The notes beneath the pieces are model-generated. The model did not search any database and was not told where the DNA came from. It worked only from the letters and a program-made list of their open reading frames with translations. A program made the position numbers and the translations under genes. A DNA stretch of 64,000 bases from Rhodococcus triatomae (GTDB lineage Bacteria > Actinomycetota > Actinomycetes > Mycobacteriales > Mycobacteriaceae), in contig NZ_CP048814.1 in the NCBI RefSeq assembly GCF_014217785.1, positions 1,550,001-1,614,000 on the forward strand, read 5' to 3'. Shown here piece by piece: positions 56,697-64,000 of this stretch; position 1 is the stretch's first letter, and every line of letters begins with the position of its first letter.

Positions 56697-57407
56697 ATGC
56701 CGCGTCGCCCTTCGCCGCTGGTCCGGCATCTGAGTACCCGTGATCTCGGCGCTTCACAGACCGTGATTCTCGGGGAGCTCCGCCGTGTGATCCTCAGTGG
56801 CGACGCCCCACCGGGTAGTTCGATTCCGGTGGACGAGGTCGCCGATCACTTCGGCGTCAGCCGCATACCGGTGCGAGAAGCGTTGAAGACGTTGATCGGC
56901 GAGGATCTCGTGGATCACCGCACAGGCGGTGGATACACGGTCGCGCAGTTGACGATCGCCGAGCTCGAGGAGCTGTACCTCGTGCGCGGGGTCCTCGAAT
57001 CCGCGGCACATGCGGTGGCTGTCGCCCAGGCGACCGAGGCGGACGACGCTCTCGCGATCGACGCGTACCGCGCGTTGGATCGTTCGGTCACCGAGGACGA
57101 CCCGATCGCCTACCACCGCGAGAGCCGGAACTTCCACTTCGCGTTGGCGACCCCGTGCCGGATGCATCGATTGTTGGGCATGTTCGATTCGGCATGGAAT
57201 GTCACCGAACCGGTGCAGTCGATGTCGAAGGTCGCCACCCCGGAGCGCCTTCAGCTACACCGGGATCATCGGGCGATGCTCGACGCATTTCTGGCACGCG
57301 ACGGAGATCGGTTGCGCGTCGTCACGGAGCGTCACAACGCGCAGCTCGACCACGTCATCGCTGCACTTCCCACCGATACGGGCATGTTCCGGTGGACGGG
57401 CGGATGA
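56697..57407 (+). CDS. GntR-family (FCD) transcriptional regulator
   Basis: 236 residues. N-terminal winged helix (ILGELRRVILSGDAPPGSSI near residue 25, then VADHFGVSRIPVREALKTL) followed by an all-helical FCD ligand-binding domain (LEELYLVRGVLESAA near 90, YHRESRNFHFALA near 140, HRDHRAMLDAFLARD near 186) whose Asp/His residues usually bind a metal and a carboxylate. It is 24 bp after puuE on the same strand, so it probably controls the ureide operon in response to allantoate or ureidoglycolate; the operator was not located. Confidence 0.88.
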   Translation: MPRRPSPLVRHLSTRDLGASQTVILGELRRVILSGDAPPGSSIPVDEVADHFGVSRIPVREALKTLIGEDLVDHRTGGGYTVAQLTIAELEELYLVRGVLESAAHAVAVAQATEADDALAIDAYRALDRSVTEDDPIAYHRESRNFHFALATPCRMHRLLGMFDSAWNVTEPVQSMSKVATPERLQLHRDHRAMLDAFLARDGDRLRVVTERHNAQLDHVIAALPTDTGMFRWTGG

Positions 57408-57454
57408 CCGAACGGCGGTCCTCGTAGTCACTTCCACCGCCGGTGAATCACCTG

Positions 57455-58924
57455 TCAATGGACAGGAGCCGCGTCGTCGGCGGAGTCCTTCTCCCCACTC
57501 ACATTCGATCTCCGGACCGTGCTCCGTCGAGGGGGATGCCGATCAGCGACCCGAGTTCGTGTGCAAGTTCCGACGCGCTGCCGGGAGGGCACCGGTTCTC
57601 GTGCCGGGTCGACGCTCGTCGGTGGGGTGAACACCGGGTGCCTGGTCTTGCCGATCGTCACTTCCCAGTCGGTGGTGTGGAGTAGTCGGTGGTGGGTGCC
57701 GCAGAGCAACACGAGCTTGTCGAGGTCGGTGGGTCCGCCGTCCGCCCAATGCGTGATGTGGTGGCCCTCGCACCAGGCGGCGGTTGCTCCGCAGCCGGGG
57801 AAGGCGCAGCCACCGTCGCGGGCAGCGAGGGCCTTGCGTTGGGCCCGGGTGACGGTGCGGTGGGTGCGTCCCACACTCAGCGGGGCACCGTGCTCGTCGA
57901 GGATGATCGCGGTGACGTTCGCATCGCACCCCAACAAGCGTGCGGTGTTGATGGTCAGTGGCCCCATCCACGGCGACCACGCAATACCCCGCCGATCCGC
58001 GAGATCAGTCAGGTCGTCAGTGTCGTCAGTGTCATCCGAGCTGTCCGTGCTGTCCGAGCCGTTCGCGCTGTCCGGGTGGTGGGGGTCCTGTGGTGGTCGC
58101 GTGTTCGCCGTGGCACCCGCGCCGGCATGCCGGCGGGCATATTCTTCCCGCCGGTCCTGGCCCAGATCGCGTGCATGTACGTGTACCGACAGGTGCGGAC
58201 GCTCCCCGCCCTCGACCCCCAGCTCGCCGAACGCGAGGAGCATCGACAACAACTGGGTGAGCCCGTCCGCGCGGCGCTGCCGCGGCGCACGAGCATCCGG
58301 CGTTCCCTCAGATGCGGGCTGTGGGGCCGAGTACTTCGACAGGGCGGTCAGCAGCATCTCCCCGGTCACCGCGTCCACGTCACCACGAATCGCGACCCGA
58401 CCATTCAACGTCTTCGACACGTACAGCTCGTTACGGTCGGTGTCCTCCGACGTGGGCTGGTCGTCGGATTCGAAGATCGCCTCCAACTTCGCGATCGCCG
58501 TCCGCACCCCGTCGGTACGCGCCAACGGCCCGTCCGCCGCCGCCAGCAGTGCTGCGACACACCCCGGCAACGCCTCCGCGGGCATCCCTTTCGGGGGCTT
58601 CGTGCAGAACCGGACGATCAGCAACGCGTGCTCGAACGCGATCCGACCTTCATCGAACGCTTCCGCTACCGCGGGATGCTCGGCCAACCCGGCACCGAGT
58701 TCCACGATCCGCCCCGCCGCACCCGGCGACACCACCGTCACCGACGACAACCACCCCTTCGTCGAGGCGTAGCCGTGATCTACCCGCGTACACCGGCGTT
58801 CCACCTCGGCCACCACCGCGACCCGCTGCGCCTCGAACGCCGCGATCTTCGCGCTCAACGCGACAGCGTCACACAACAACTCACGACTGGTCCGTTCCCG
58901 GAAACGATCCCCCTGATACCCCAT
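57455..58924 (-). CDS. DUF222/HNH endonuclease (13E12 repeat family)
   Basis: 489 residues. The N-terminal 300 residues resemble DUF222 (ELLCDAVALSAKIAAFEAQR near residue 15, DHGYASTKGWL near 50, GRIAFEHALLIVRF near 95). After an acidic repeat loop (SDSTDSSDDTDDTDDLTD near 295) comes the HNH nuclease: CAFPGCGATAAWCEGHHITH near 395 and LVLLCGTHHRLLH near 425. Family members are abundant in mycobacteria and rhodococci and are often SOS-induced. An SOS-like box overlaps its leader. Role unknown, possibly mobile. Confidence 0.85.
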   Translation of the reverse strand: MGYQGDRFRERTSRELLCDAVALSAKIAAFEAQRVAVVAEVERRCTRVDHGYASTKGWLSSVTVVSPGAAGRIVELGAGLAEHPAVAEAFDEGRIAFEHALLIVRFCTKPPKGMPAEALPGCVAALLAAADGPLARTDGVRTAIAKLEAIFESDDQPTSEDTDRNELYVSKTLNGRVAIRGDVDAVTGEMLLTALSKYSAPQPASEGTPDARAPRQRRADGLTQLLSMLLAFGELGVEGGERPHLSVHVHARDLGQDRREEYARRHAGAGATANTRPPQDPHHPDSANGSDSTDSSDDTDDTDDLTDLADRRGIAWSPWMGPLTINTARLLGCDANVTAIILDEHGAPLSVGRTHRTVTRAQRKALAARDGGCAFPGCGATAAWCEGHHITHWADGGPTDLDKLVLLCGTHHRLLHTTDWEVTIGKTRHPVFTPPTSVDPAREPVPSRQRVGTCTRTRVADRHPPRRSTVRRSNVSGEKDSADDAAPVH

Positions 58925-58938
58925 ACACGAACATTACC

Positions 58939-58954
58939 TCGAAAGAATGTTCGA
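58939..58954. promoter_or_regulatory. LexA (SOS) box upstream of the HNH gene
   Basis: TCGAAAGAATGTTCGA matches the actinobacterial SOS box TCGAACNNNNGTTCGA at all fixed positions except the sixth. It ends 15 bp before the HNH start on the minus strand. Confidence 0.65.
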
Positions 58955-59058
58955 AACAAGGGCTGATTCGAACACGTTCGCGATGCGGTCGAGCGCCCGG
59001 GCAGGAGCCTCACCATCCAGTCCGTCGACTCCCGCCACGGACTCGCTCATGGCACGCT

Positions 59059-59884
59059 GTGACGATGCTGCATCCTCTCGTCGAACCGCACGACCACGAC
59101 TCCCTCGACGTGACGGACAGACAGAGTCTGCACTGGGAGACCGTGGGCGATCCGGACGGCGTGCCGGTGCTGATCCTGCACGGCGGAACGGGCTCCGGCT
59201 GCACGACGGGCGCCCGCCGATTCTTCGATCCCGACGTCTTCCGGCGATCCTGTTCCACCAGAGAGGTTGCGGGAGAAGCAGACCCCGGACCGGGTGTCGG
59301 CGATGGTTCTCGGTGCGGTCACCACGGGCACCGCTGCGGAAATCGCCTGGATCACTGAATCCATGCGGCGGGTGTTTCCTCGCGAGTGGGACGACTTCGC
59401 CGCCGGGATTCCCGAGCGCCATCGCGATCTCCCACCCGCCGCGGCCTATGCGCGGCTGTTCGTCGATCCCGATCCGACCGTCCGTGCGGAGGCGGCACGC
59501 AGCTGGTGCACCTGCGAGGACACCCATGTCTCCCTCCTGCCGGGCTGGGTACCGAATCCCCGGTACGAGGACCCGGACTTCCGAAATGTCTTCTCCCGTC
59601 TGGTGTCCCACTACTGGAGCAACGACTGCTTCCTCGCCGACCGCCCACTGCTCGCACACATCGACCGCCTGGACGGTGTTCCCGCGACCCTGCTGCACAG
59701 TCGGTACGACGTGTCGAGCCCCCTCGACATCGCCTGGGATCTCGCACGCTCCTGGCCGACCAGTCGACTGGTCGTCCTCGACGACGCCGGGCACGGCGGA
59801 GGCAGCTTCGCCGACGAGTTCACGGCCGAGGTCGGCGAGTTCGGCGCCGCTCACGCTCGACCTCTACCCAGCTCTCGACCTTGA
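59059..59884 (+). pseudogene. pip: Broken proline iminopeptidase
   Basis: Prolyl aminopeptidase (alpha/beta hydrolase) in three frames. From 59065 one frame gives VLILHGGTGSGCTTGARRFF; near 59243 a base is missing and the next piece, HQRGCGRSRP, is in another frame; after about 59283 the sequence jumps to RVSAMVLGAVTTG in a third frame and then stays open to 59884 with VLDDAGHGGGSF near the end. Relative to intact Pip proteins about 50 codons around the GGSWG nucleophile are absent, so the catalytic Ser is lost. The C-terminal Asp/His half is intact. Not functional as a peptidase. Confidence 0.88.
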
Positions 59885-59904
59885 CCTTGACGCAGCGTCA
59901 TGGT
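59884..59904. promoter_or_regulatory. MerR-type operator, autoregulatory
   Basis: ACCTTGACGC-A-GCGTCATGGT is a 21-bp palindrome with one mismatch, the form bound by MerR-family proteins. It lies 13 bp upstream of the MerR gene start chosen here. A wider inverted pair (TCTCGACC at 59873, GGTCGAGA at 59902) flanks it. Confidence 0.65.
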
Positions 59905-59917
59905 CGAGACTGGGGAC

Positions 59918-60814
59918 ATGATGATCGGACGAGCAGCACGGGCGGCCGGCACGACACCCCGCGCCATCCGCCACTATCACCGGCTGGGCCTGCTCCCCGA
60001 GCCGGCGCGACGAGCCAACGGCTACCGCGACTACAGCCTGGCCGACCTGGCACGGCTCCTGCGCATCCGGTGGCTCGCCGACAACGGTGTCCCCCTCGGA
60101 TCGATCTCGGCGATGCTCTCCGGGAGACACGCACCCGACGACCCCGATCCCGCAGTCCCCGCCGGGACCCGTGATCACGACGCCACCGACGTCCGAGCCG
60201 ACCTCACCGCGCTGGTCGCCAACAGCGAACGCGAGATCGTCATCTGGACCCGCCGACGCGACCGGCTCCGCTCCATGCTCGCCGCGGCCGAGACCGGGCG
60301 AGCCTTGTCCGCGCTCCCCGAGAGCCTCGTCGACGCCTTCGCACGCGTGGACGCGGAGGCCACGGACCCTGCCGAGCGGGCGGTCCTCGCCAGGGAGCGA
60401 GAGCTCCTCGAAGTCCTGGCCCTGTGCGGCGAGGCACCGACCGAACTGCTCGACTGGTTCACCGCCATGCTCGCCCTCCCCGGCCACCGCTCCGACTACC
60501 TCGCCGTCATACGATCCTGGGCCGCCCTGGAGGGTCTGCCCCTCGACCGCGCCGAACCACTCATCGATGATCTGGTCACCGACATCGTGCGACGGGTCGG
60601 GCCGGAGTTCGGCCGGAGCCGGGACTGCCCCGAAATCCCTGAATCACCTGGAGCCCTCGAACCACCTGATATCCCCCACACATTCGACGACTTTCCGGGA
60701 ATCGGGGTGGGACTCGACGAGATCGTCCCCGATCTCGCGCAACGCACGGCGATCACCCGGATCGCCGAGGCCCTCGCCGGACACGGTGGCGCCGCGTCCG
60801 GAGCCCGATCGTGA
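59918..60814 (+). CDS. MerR-family transcriptional regulator
   Basis: 298 residues. The start at 59918 (MMIGRAARAAG) follows CTGGGG; an in-frame ATG at 59900 lies inside the operator. N-terminal MerR winged helix: TTPRAIRHYHRLGLLPEPAR near residue 13 and NGYRDYSLADLARLLRIRWL near 34. A long helical region (DLTALVANSEREIVIWTRRRDR near 95) and a C-terminal helical domain follow, larger than heavy-metal MerR proteins and without their cysteines, so the effector is organic or unknown. It probably controls its own transcript and perhaps the membrane protein downstream, whose start overlaps the stop (GTGA). Confidence 0.86.
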   Translation: MMIGRAARAAGTTPRAIRHYHRLGLLPEPARRANGYRDYSLADLARLLRIRWLADNGVPLGSISAMLSGRHAPDDPDPAVPAGTRDHDATDVRADLTALVANSEREIVIWTRRRDRLRSMLAAAETGRALSALPESLVDAFARVDAEATDPAERAVLARERELLEVLALCGEAPTELLDWFTAMLALPGHRSDYLAVIRSWAALEGLPLDRAEPLIDDLVTDIVRRVGPEFGRSRDCPEIPESPGALEPPDIPHTFDDFPGIGVGLDEIVPDLAQRTAITRIAEALAGHGGAASGARS

Positions 60815-61413
60815 GGGCCTCGCCGTCGACCTCGGGCGATACCCACCGCCGGGTCGGTGGCTATCGTTCCCTGCTGCTGTGGGCCCGTGGACGGACGGAC
60901 CGCACTGCCTCCGGCGAGACGATGGTCCACGCGGCGTCGGGGACTCTCGCGCTGCCGCTCGCTTTCGCGGCCGCCACCGCCGTCGAGATCGCGGTGCTCC
61001 ATCTGTTGATCCCCTGGCTGTGGGTCCAGGTCGCCGTGGCCGTCCTCTCGGTGTGGTCGCTGCTGCAACTGTTCTGCCTCCTCGCGGTCGAGCGGGTTCA
61101 TCCGCACTACGTCGACGCACACACCGGTAGCCTGATCCTGCGCCGCTCCGGCCACGTCGTGGCGACGATTCCCCGCGCCGCGATCACCGGCATCCGCACG
61201 GTCTCCCGGTTCTCGCCCACCGCACCGACGCTCGGGGACGAGCACCTGTACCTGCCGAACCAGGACGGAACCAACCTCGACCTCACTCTCGGCGAACCGG
61301 TCGACACCCGACTCGAGTCGATCGTGCCCAGTTGGCGCCGAGCGGGCCGCGCGACCCGGATCAGCCTGTACGTGGACGACCCGGCAGATCTGGTCGAGGC
61401 CCTGCGTCCCTGA
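60811..61413 (+). CDS. Membrane protein of unknown function
   Basis: 200 residues from a GTG coupled to the MerR stop. Two adjacent hydrophobic segments (ALPLAFAAATAVEIAVLHLL near 46-66 and VQVAVAVLSVWSLLQLFCLL near 71-91) are followed by a soluble C-terminal domain of about 105 residues, rich in beta-strand-like stretches (HYVDAHTGSLILRRSG, IPRAAITGIRTVSRF). No family recognised. The coupling to the MerR regulator suggests it is a target of that regulator. Confidence 0.72.
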   Translation: MRASPSTSGDTHRRVGGYRSLLLWARGRTDRTASGETMVHAASGTLALPLAFAAATAVEIAVLHLLIPWLWVQVAVAVLSVWSLLQLFCLLAVERVHPHYVDAHTGSLILRRSGHVVATIPRAAITGIRTVSRFSPTAPTLGDEHLYLPNQDGTNLDLTLGEPVDTRLESIVPSWRRAGRATRISLYVDDPADLVEALRP

Positions 61414-61439
61414 CTCCGCAGCAACGCATCCGCGCAGGT

Positions 61440-61459
61440 GGCGAAGATATATTCTCGCC
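61440..61459. promoter_or_regulatory. Imperfect 20-bp palindrome upstream of the NCS1 gene
   Basis: GGCGAAGATATATTCTCGCC pairs at eight of ten positions per arm and has an A/T-rich centre. It lies 105 bp upstream of the permease start, the only gap in front of that unit, and could be an operator. No regulator can be named. Confidence 0.35.
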
Positions 61460-61564
61460 GTCACCACCAGGTAATCGCGCACAATCGCACCGAAACACCA
61501 CGATTCTAGGTTTGCTCCCGACCCGGCCAAGTATCGCGCCCGGCGGAGAAGAAGGAGCACACCG

Positions 61565-63121
61565 ATGACCCGCACCATGCCCGTGGCCGCGCCGCCGCCC
61601 GATAGCCCGGCCCCTCCCTCGGTGGATCATCCGGCCGGTGCTGGAATGATCAAGCCCGGCTACGACCCCCGCCTGACCAACGACGATCTCGCGCCGTTGA
61701 AGAAGCAGACCTGGACCTCCTACAACATCTTCGCGTTCTGGATGTCCGACGTGCACAGCGTGGGCGGATACGTCACGGCCGGAAGCCTGTTCGCGCTCGG
61801 GCTGACCAGCTGGCAGGTACTCGTCGCACTGGTCGTCGGTATCGCGATCGTCAACGTCTTCGCGAATCTCGTGGCCAAGCCCAGCCAGCTCACGGGCGCA
61901 CCGTATCCGGTCATCTGCCGCAGCGCCTTCGGCGTGCGGGGTGCGAACATCCCGGCCGTCATCCGCGGGCTCATCGCCGTCGCCTGGTACGGAATCCAGA
62001 CCTACCTCGCATCCCACGCATTCGTCGTCCTCGGCCTCAAACTGTGGCCGGGGCTGGCCGATTGGGCGGACGTCGAGATCCACGGCTTCCTCGGGCTCTC
62101 GGCGCTGGGCTGGGCCGGCTTCCTGGCCATGTGGGTGCTGCAGGCACTGGTGTTCTGGCGTGGCATGGAGAGCATTCGCAAGTTCATCGACTTCTGCGGC
62201 CCCGCCGTCTACGTCGTGATGCTCCTTCTCGCCGGCTACCTGATCAGCCGGGCCGGTTGGTCGAACGTCAGCCTCAATCTGAGCGACGTCAGCTACACGG
62301 GGCTCTCGGCGGTCCCCGTCGTCCTCGGGGCCATCGCCCTCGTCGTGTCCTACTTCTCCGGACCGATGCTCAATTTCGGCGACTTCTCCCGGTACGGAAA
62401 GAGTTTCGACGCGGTGAAGCGGGGCAACTTCCTCGGGCTGCCGGTCAATTTCCTGTTCTTCTCCGTCCTCACCGTCGTGACCGCCTCGGCGACGCTGCCG
62501 GTGTACGGGCAGCTGATCACCGACCCGGTCGAGACCGTCGCCCAGATGGACAGCATCTTCGCGGTGGCGCTCGGCCTGCTCACGTTCATCGTCGCGACGA
62601 TCGGCATCAACATCGTCGCCAACTTCGTCTCCCCCGCCTTCGACTTCTCGAACGTCTCGCCGCAGCGCATCAGCTGGCGGACGGGCGGCATGATCGCGGC
62701 GGTCGGCTCCGTGCTCATCACCCCGTGGAACCTCTACAACAACCCCGAGGTCATTCACTACACACTCGAGACGCTGGGCGCGTTCATCGGCCCCCTGTTC
62801 GGTGTCCTCATCGCGGACTACTACCTGATCCGCCGCCAGAAGATCGTCGTCGACGACCTGTACACGATGTCGGAGTCGGGAACCTACTGGTTCCGCCACG
62901 GATTCAACCCTATTGCGGTGCTCGCCACCGCGGTGGGCGCACTGACCGCCGTGATCCCGGTGCTCCTGCAGGCCGAGCCGTTCGGGATCGCGGTGTGGGG
63001 CATGGCCGGGGCCGCACAATTCTCCTGGTTCATCGGGATGGGAGTCGGCCTGGTGGTGTTCACCGCGCTGTCGATGCGAACGGCGGCGAACGCCCCGGTA
63101 CGGACCGGGGTACAGGGCTGA
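61565..63121 (+). CDS. NCS1-family nucleobase/ureide permease
   Basis: Cytoplasmic-membrane symporter of the nucleobase-cation-symport-1 family, 518 residues, with about 12 hydrophobic segments between residues 45 and 510. ATG with AAGGAG 7 nt upstream. Family features: TWTSYNIFAFWMSDVHSVGG near residue 50, KPSQLTGAPYPVICRSAFG near 105, GMESIRKFIDF near 200 and GVLIADYYLIRR near 418. The pairing with a hydantoin/allantoin racemase suggests hydantoin or allantoin as substrate; cytosine, uracil or thiamine transport cannot be excluded by sequence. The next gene starts 3 nt after the stop. Confidence 0.9.
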   Translation: MTRTMPVAAPPPDSPAPPSVDHPAGAGMIKPGYDPRLTNDDLAPLKKQTWTSYNIFAFWMSDVHSVGGYVTAGSLFALGLTSWQVLVALVVGIAIVNVFANLVAKPSQLTGAPYPVICRSAFGVRGANIPAVIRGLIAVAWYGIQTYLASHAFVVLGLKLWPGLADWADVEIHGFLGLSALGWAGFLAMWVLQALVFWRGMESIRKFIDFCGPAVYVVMLLLAGYLISRAGWSNVSLNLSDVSYTGLSAVPVVLGAIALVVSYFSGPMLNFGDFSRYGKSFDAVKRGNFLGLPVNFLFFSVLTVVTASATLPVYGQLITDPVETVAQMDSIFAVALGLLTFIVATIGINIVANFVSPAFDFSNVSPQRISWRTGGMIAAVGSVLITPWNLYNNPEVIHYTLETLGAFIGPLFGVLIADYYLIRRQKIVVDDLYTMSESGTYWFRHGFNPIAVLATAVGALTAVIPVLLQAEPFGIAVWGMAGAAQFSWFIGMGVGLVVFTALSMRTAANAPVRTGVQG

Positions 63122-63124
63122 ATC

Positions 63125-63853
63125 GTGCGCATCCTGGTCGTCAATCCCAACACCACCGCGTCGATGACCACCACCATCGGCGAGTGCGCCCGGGCCGTCG
63201 CCGGCCCGGGCACGCTCGTCGAGGCGGTCACCTCGTCCGCGGGACCACCGTCGATCGAGAGCCACTACGACGAGGCTCTGAGCGTTCCCGGGATCCTCGA
63301 AGCGGTCGCCCGCGGCGAATCCGCCGGAGCGGACGGATACGTCATCGCCTGTTTCGGTGACCCGGGGCTCGATGCCGCGCGGGAGGTCGCCGCCGGCCCC
63401 GTCGTGGGAATCGCCGAGGCCGCGATGCACACGGCGAGCCTTCTGGGCCGGGGTTTCAGCGTGGTCACCACACTCGCGCGGACCCGCGGACGAGCCTGGG
63501 AGCTCGCCGAGCGGTACGGAATGCACAGGTTCTGCCGGGGAGTCCACGCCTGCGACATCCCCGTCCTCGACCTCGACCGCGATCCCGACGCGGCCAAGGT
63601 GATCACCGAGGCGTGCCGGGACGCGCTCGAGCACGACGGATCGGACGCCCTGGTACTCGGGTGCGCCGGTATGGCGGACCTGTGTTCCCGCGTGTCCCGC
63701 GAACTCGGTGTCCCCGTCGTGGACGGTGTCGCGGCCGCGACCCTCACCGTGCAGTCGTTGATCACGCAGGGACTCTCGACGGGGTCGCGCGGCGAGTTCG
63801 CGTCTCCCCCGACCAAGCAGTACACGGGATTCCTCGACCGATTCGGGCGGTGA
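63125..63853 (+). CDS. Asp/Glu/hydantoin racemase family protein (hydantoin or allantoin racemase)
   Basis: 242 residues, GTG at 63125 three bases after the permease stop. Cofactor-independent racemase with two catalytic cysteines: IACFGDPGL near residue 79 and LVLGCAGMADLCSR near 181; the N-terminal RILVVNPNTTASMT is diagnostic of hydantoin racemases. It would interconvert the enantiomers of a 5-substituted hydantoin such as allantoin for the PuuE-type allantoinase of this region or a hydantoinase encoded downstream. Confidence 0.88.
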   Translation: MRILVVNPNTTASMTTTIGECARAVAGPGTLVEAVTSSAGPPSIESHYDEALSVPGILEAVARGESAGADGYVIACFGDPGLDAAREVAAGPVVGIAEAAMHTASLLGRGFSVVTTLARTRGRAWELAERYGMHRFCRGVHACDIPVLDLDRDPDAAKVITEACRDALEHDGSDALVLGCAGMADLCSRVSRELGVPVVDGVAAATLTVQSLITQGLSTGSRGEFASPPTKQYTGFLDRFGR

Positions 63854-63995
63854 TGCCCCGTTAGCGACGCCGAAACGAACCGGAAACACGGGCTTCCTAC
63901 ATTCGAGGTCACGTTGCCCATGGCTGAAACGAGCAACCGGCGGACCGCGTTCGGCGGACGCGAACCAGCCGCACCTGCCTCGAGAACCAGGAGAC

Positions 63996-64000
63996 ATGCG
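63996..64000 (+). CDS. Start of a further gene (truncated by window)
   Basis: An ATG at 63996 follows AGGAG at 5 nt spacing at the very end of the window. The 142 bp between the racemase stop and this ATG show no other gene-like sequence. The product cannot be told from two codons. Confidence 0.3.

Noticed and set aside
58968..58981. TTCGAACACGTTCG as a second SOS box
   Set aside because: Its spacer is 2 nt, not the 4 nt of the LexA consensus, and it lies farther from either gene than the better box at 58939.
61361..63997. 878-codon minus-strand open frame opposite the permease and racemase
   Set aside because: It covers the NCS1 and racemase genes antisense and is low in complexity; the plus-strand products are clear family members.
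63914..64000. ATG at 63919 open to the window end
   Set aside because: It lacks a ribosome site and encodes a low-complexity Arg/Ala stretch; the ATG at 63996 with AGGAG is the better start.

Overview
The window is about 64 kb of very GC-rich DNA (strong G/C preference at third codon positions, many GTG starts, GTGA and ATGA gene overlaps). Together with an actinobacterial hsa/ksh/kstD steroid cluster carrying KstR-type operators, a DUF222/HNH (13E12-type) gene behind an SOS box and a giant NRPS, this points to a mycolic-acid actinomycete, most likely Rhodococcus or a close Nocardiaceae relative. No tRNA, rRNA, CRISPR array or insertion sequence was seen.

Layout. (1) 1-6036, minus: recB (cut by the window edge) and recC overlap by 4 nt. 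(2) 6326-9234, plus: an acetoacetate-decarboxylase-like protein and a Tat-exported neutral ceramidase. (3) 9339-22321: the lower (ring A/B and C/D entry) part of sterol catabolism. hsaADCB faces kshA across a KstR-type operator pair. kshA is followed by a small Cys-rich gene. After a VOC-fold gene comes a second divergent unit: a KstD-like flavoprotein with hsaE-hsaG-hsaF on the minus strand, against kstD and a MaoC hydratase on the plus strand, again around KstR-type boxes. (4) 22389-25932: an AlkA-type glycosylase, an NlpC/P60 hydrolase, an alpha/beta hydrolase and a GNAT acetyltransferase. (5) 25916-52576, minus: one 26.7-kb NRPS gene of 8886 codons with seven modules, two epimerase domains (modules 3 and 6), a starter-type condensation domain and a terminal thioesterase. 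Its upstream 870 bp holds two possible small ORFs and no established gene. (6) 53444-57407, plus: a ureide (allantoin) degradation operon, with an aldolase-like protein, allantoicase, PuuE-type allantoinase and a GntR/FCD regulator. (7) 57455-61413: a DUF222/HNH endonuclease with a LexA box, a broken proline iminopeptidase, a MerR regulator with its own operator, and a membrane protein. (8) 61565 to the end: an NCS1 permease and a hydantoin/allantoin racemase, which extend the purine/ureide theme.

How the parts work together. The steroid genes form a near-complete path from 3-ketosteroid (KstD, KshA) through 3-HSA hydroxylation (HsaA/HsaB), extradiol cleavage (HsaC) and C-C hydrolysis (HsaD) to the hydratase, aldolase and dehydrogenase (HsaE/F/G) that give pyruvate and propionyl-CoA. 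The ureide genes take allantoin to ureidoglycolate and glyoxylate, with uptake and racemisation supplied at 61.5-63.9 kb. The NRPS would make a seven-residue, probably N-acylated peptide with adjacent Ser residues at positions 4 and 5 and D-residues at 3 and 6. Its product is not known to me.
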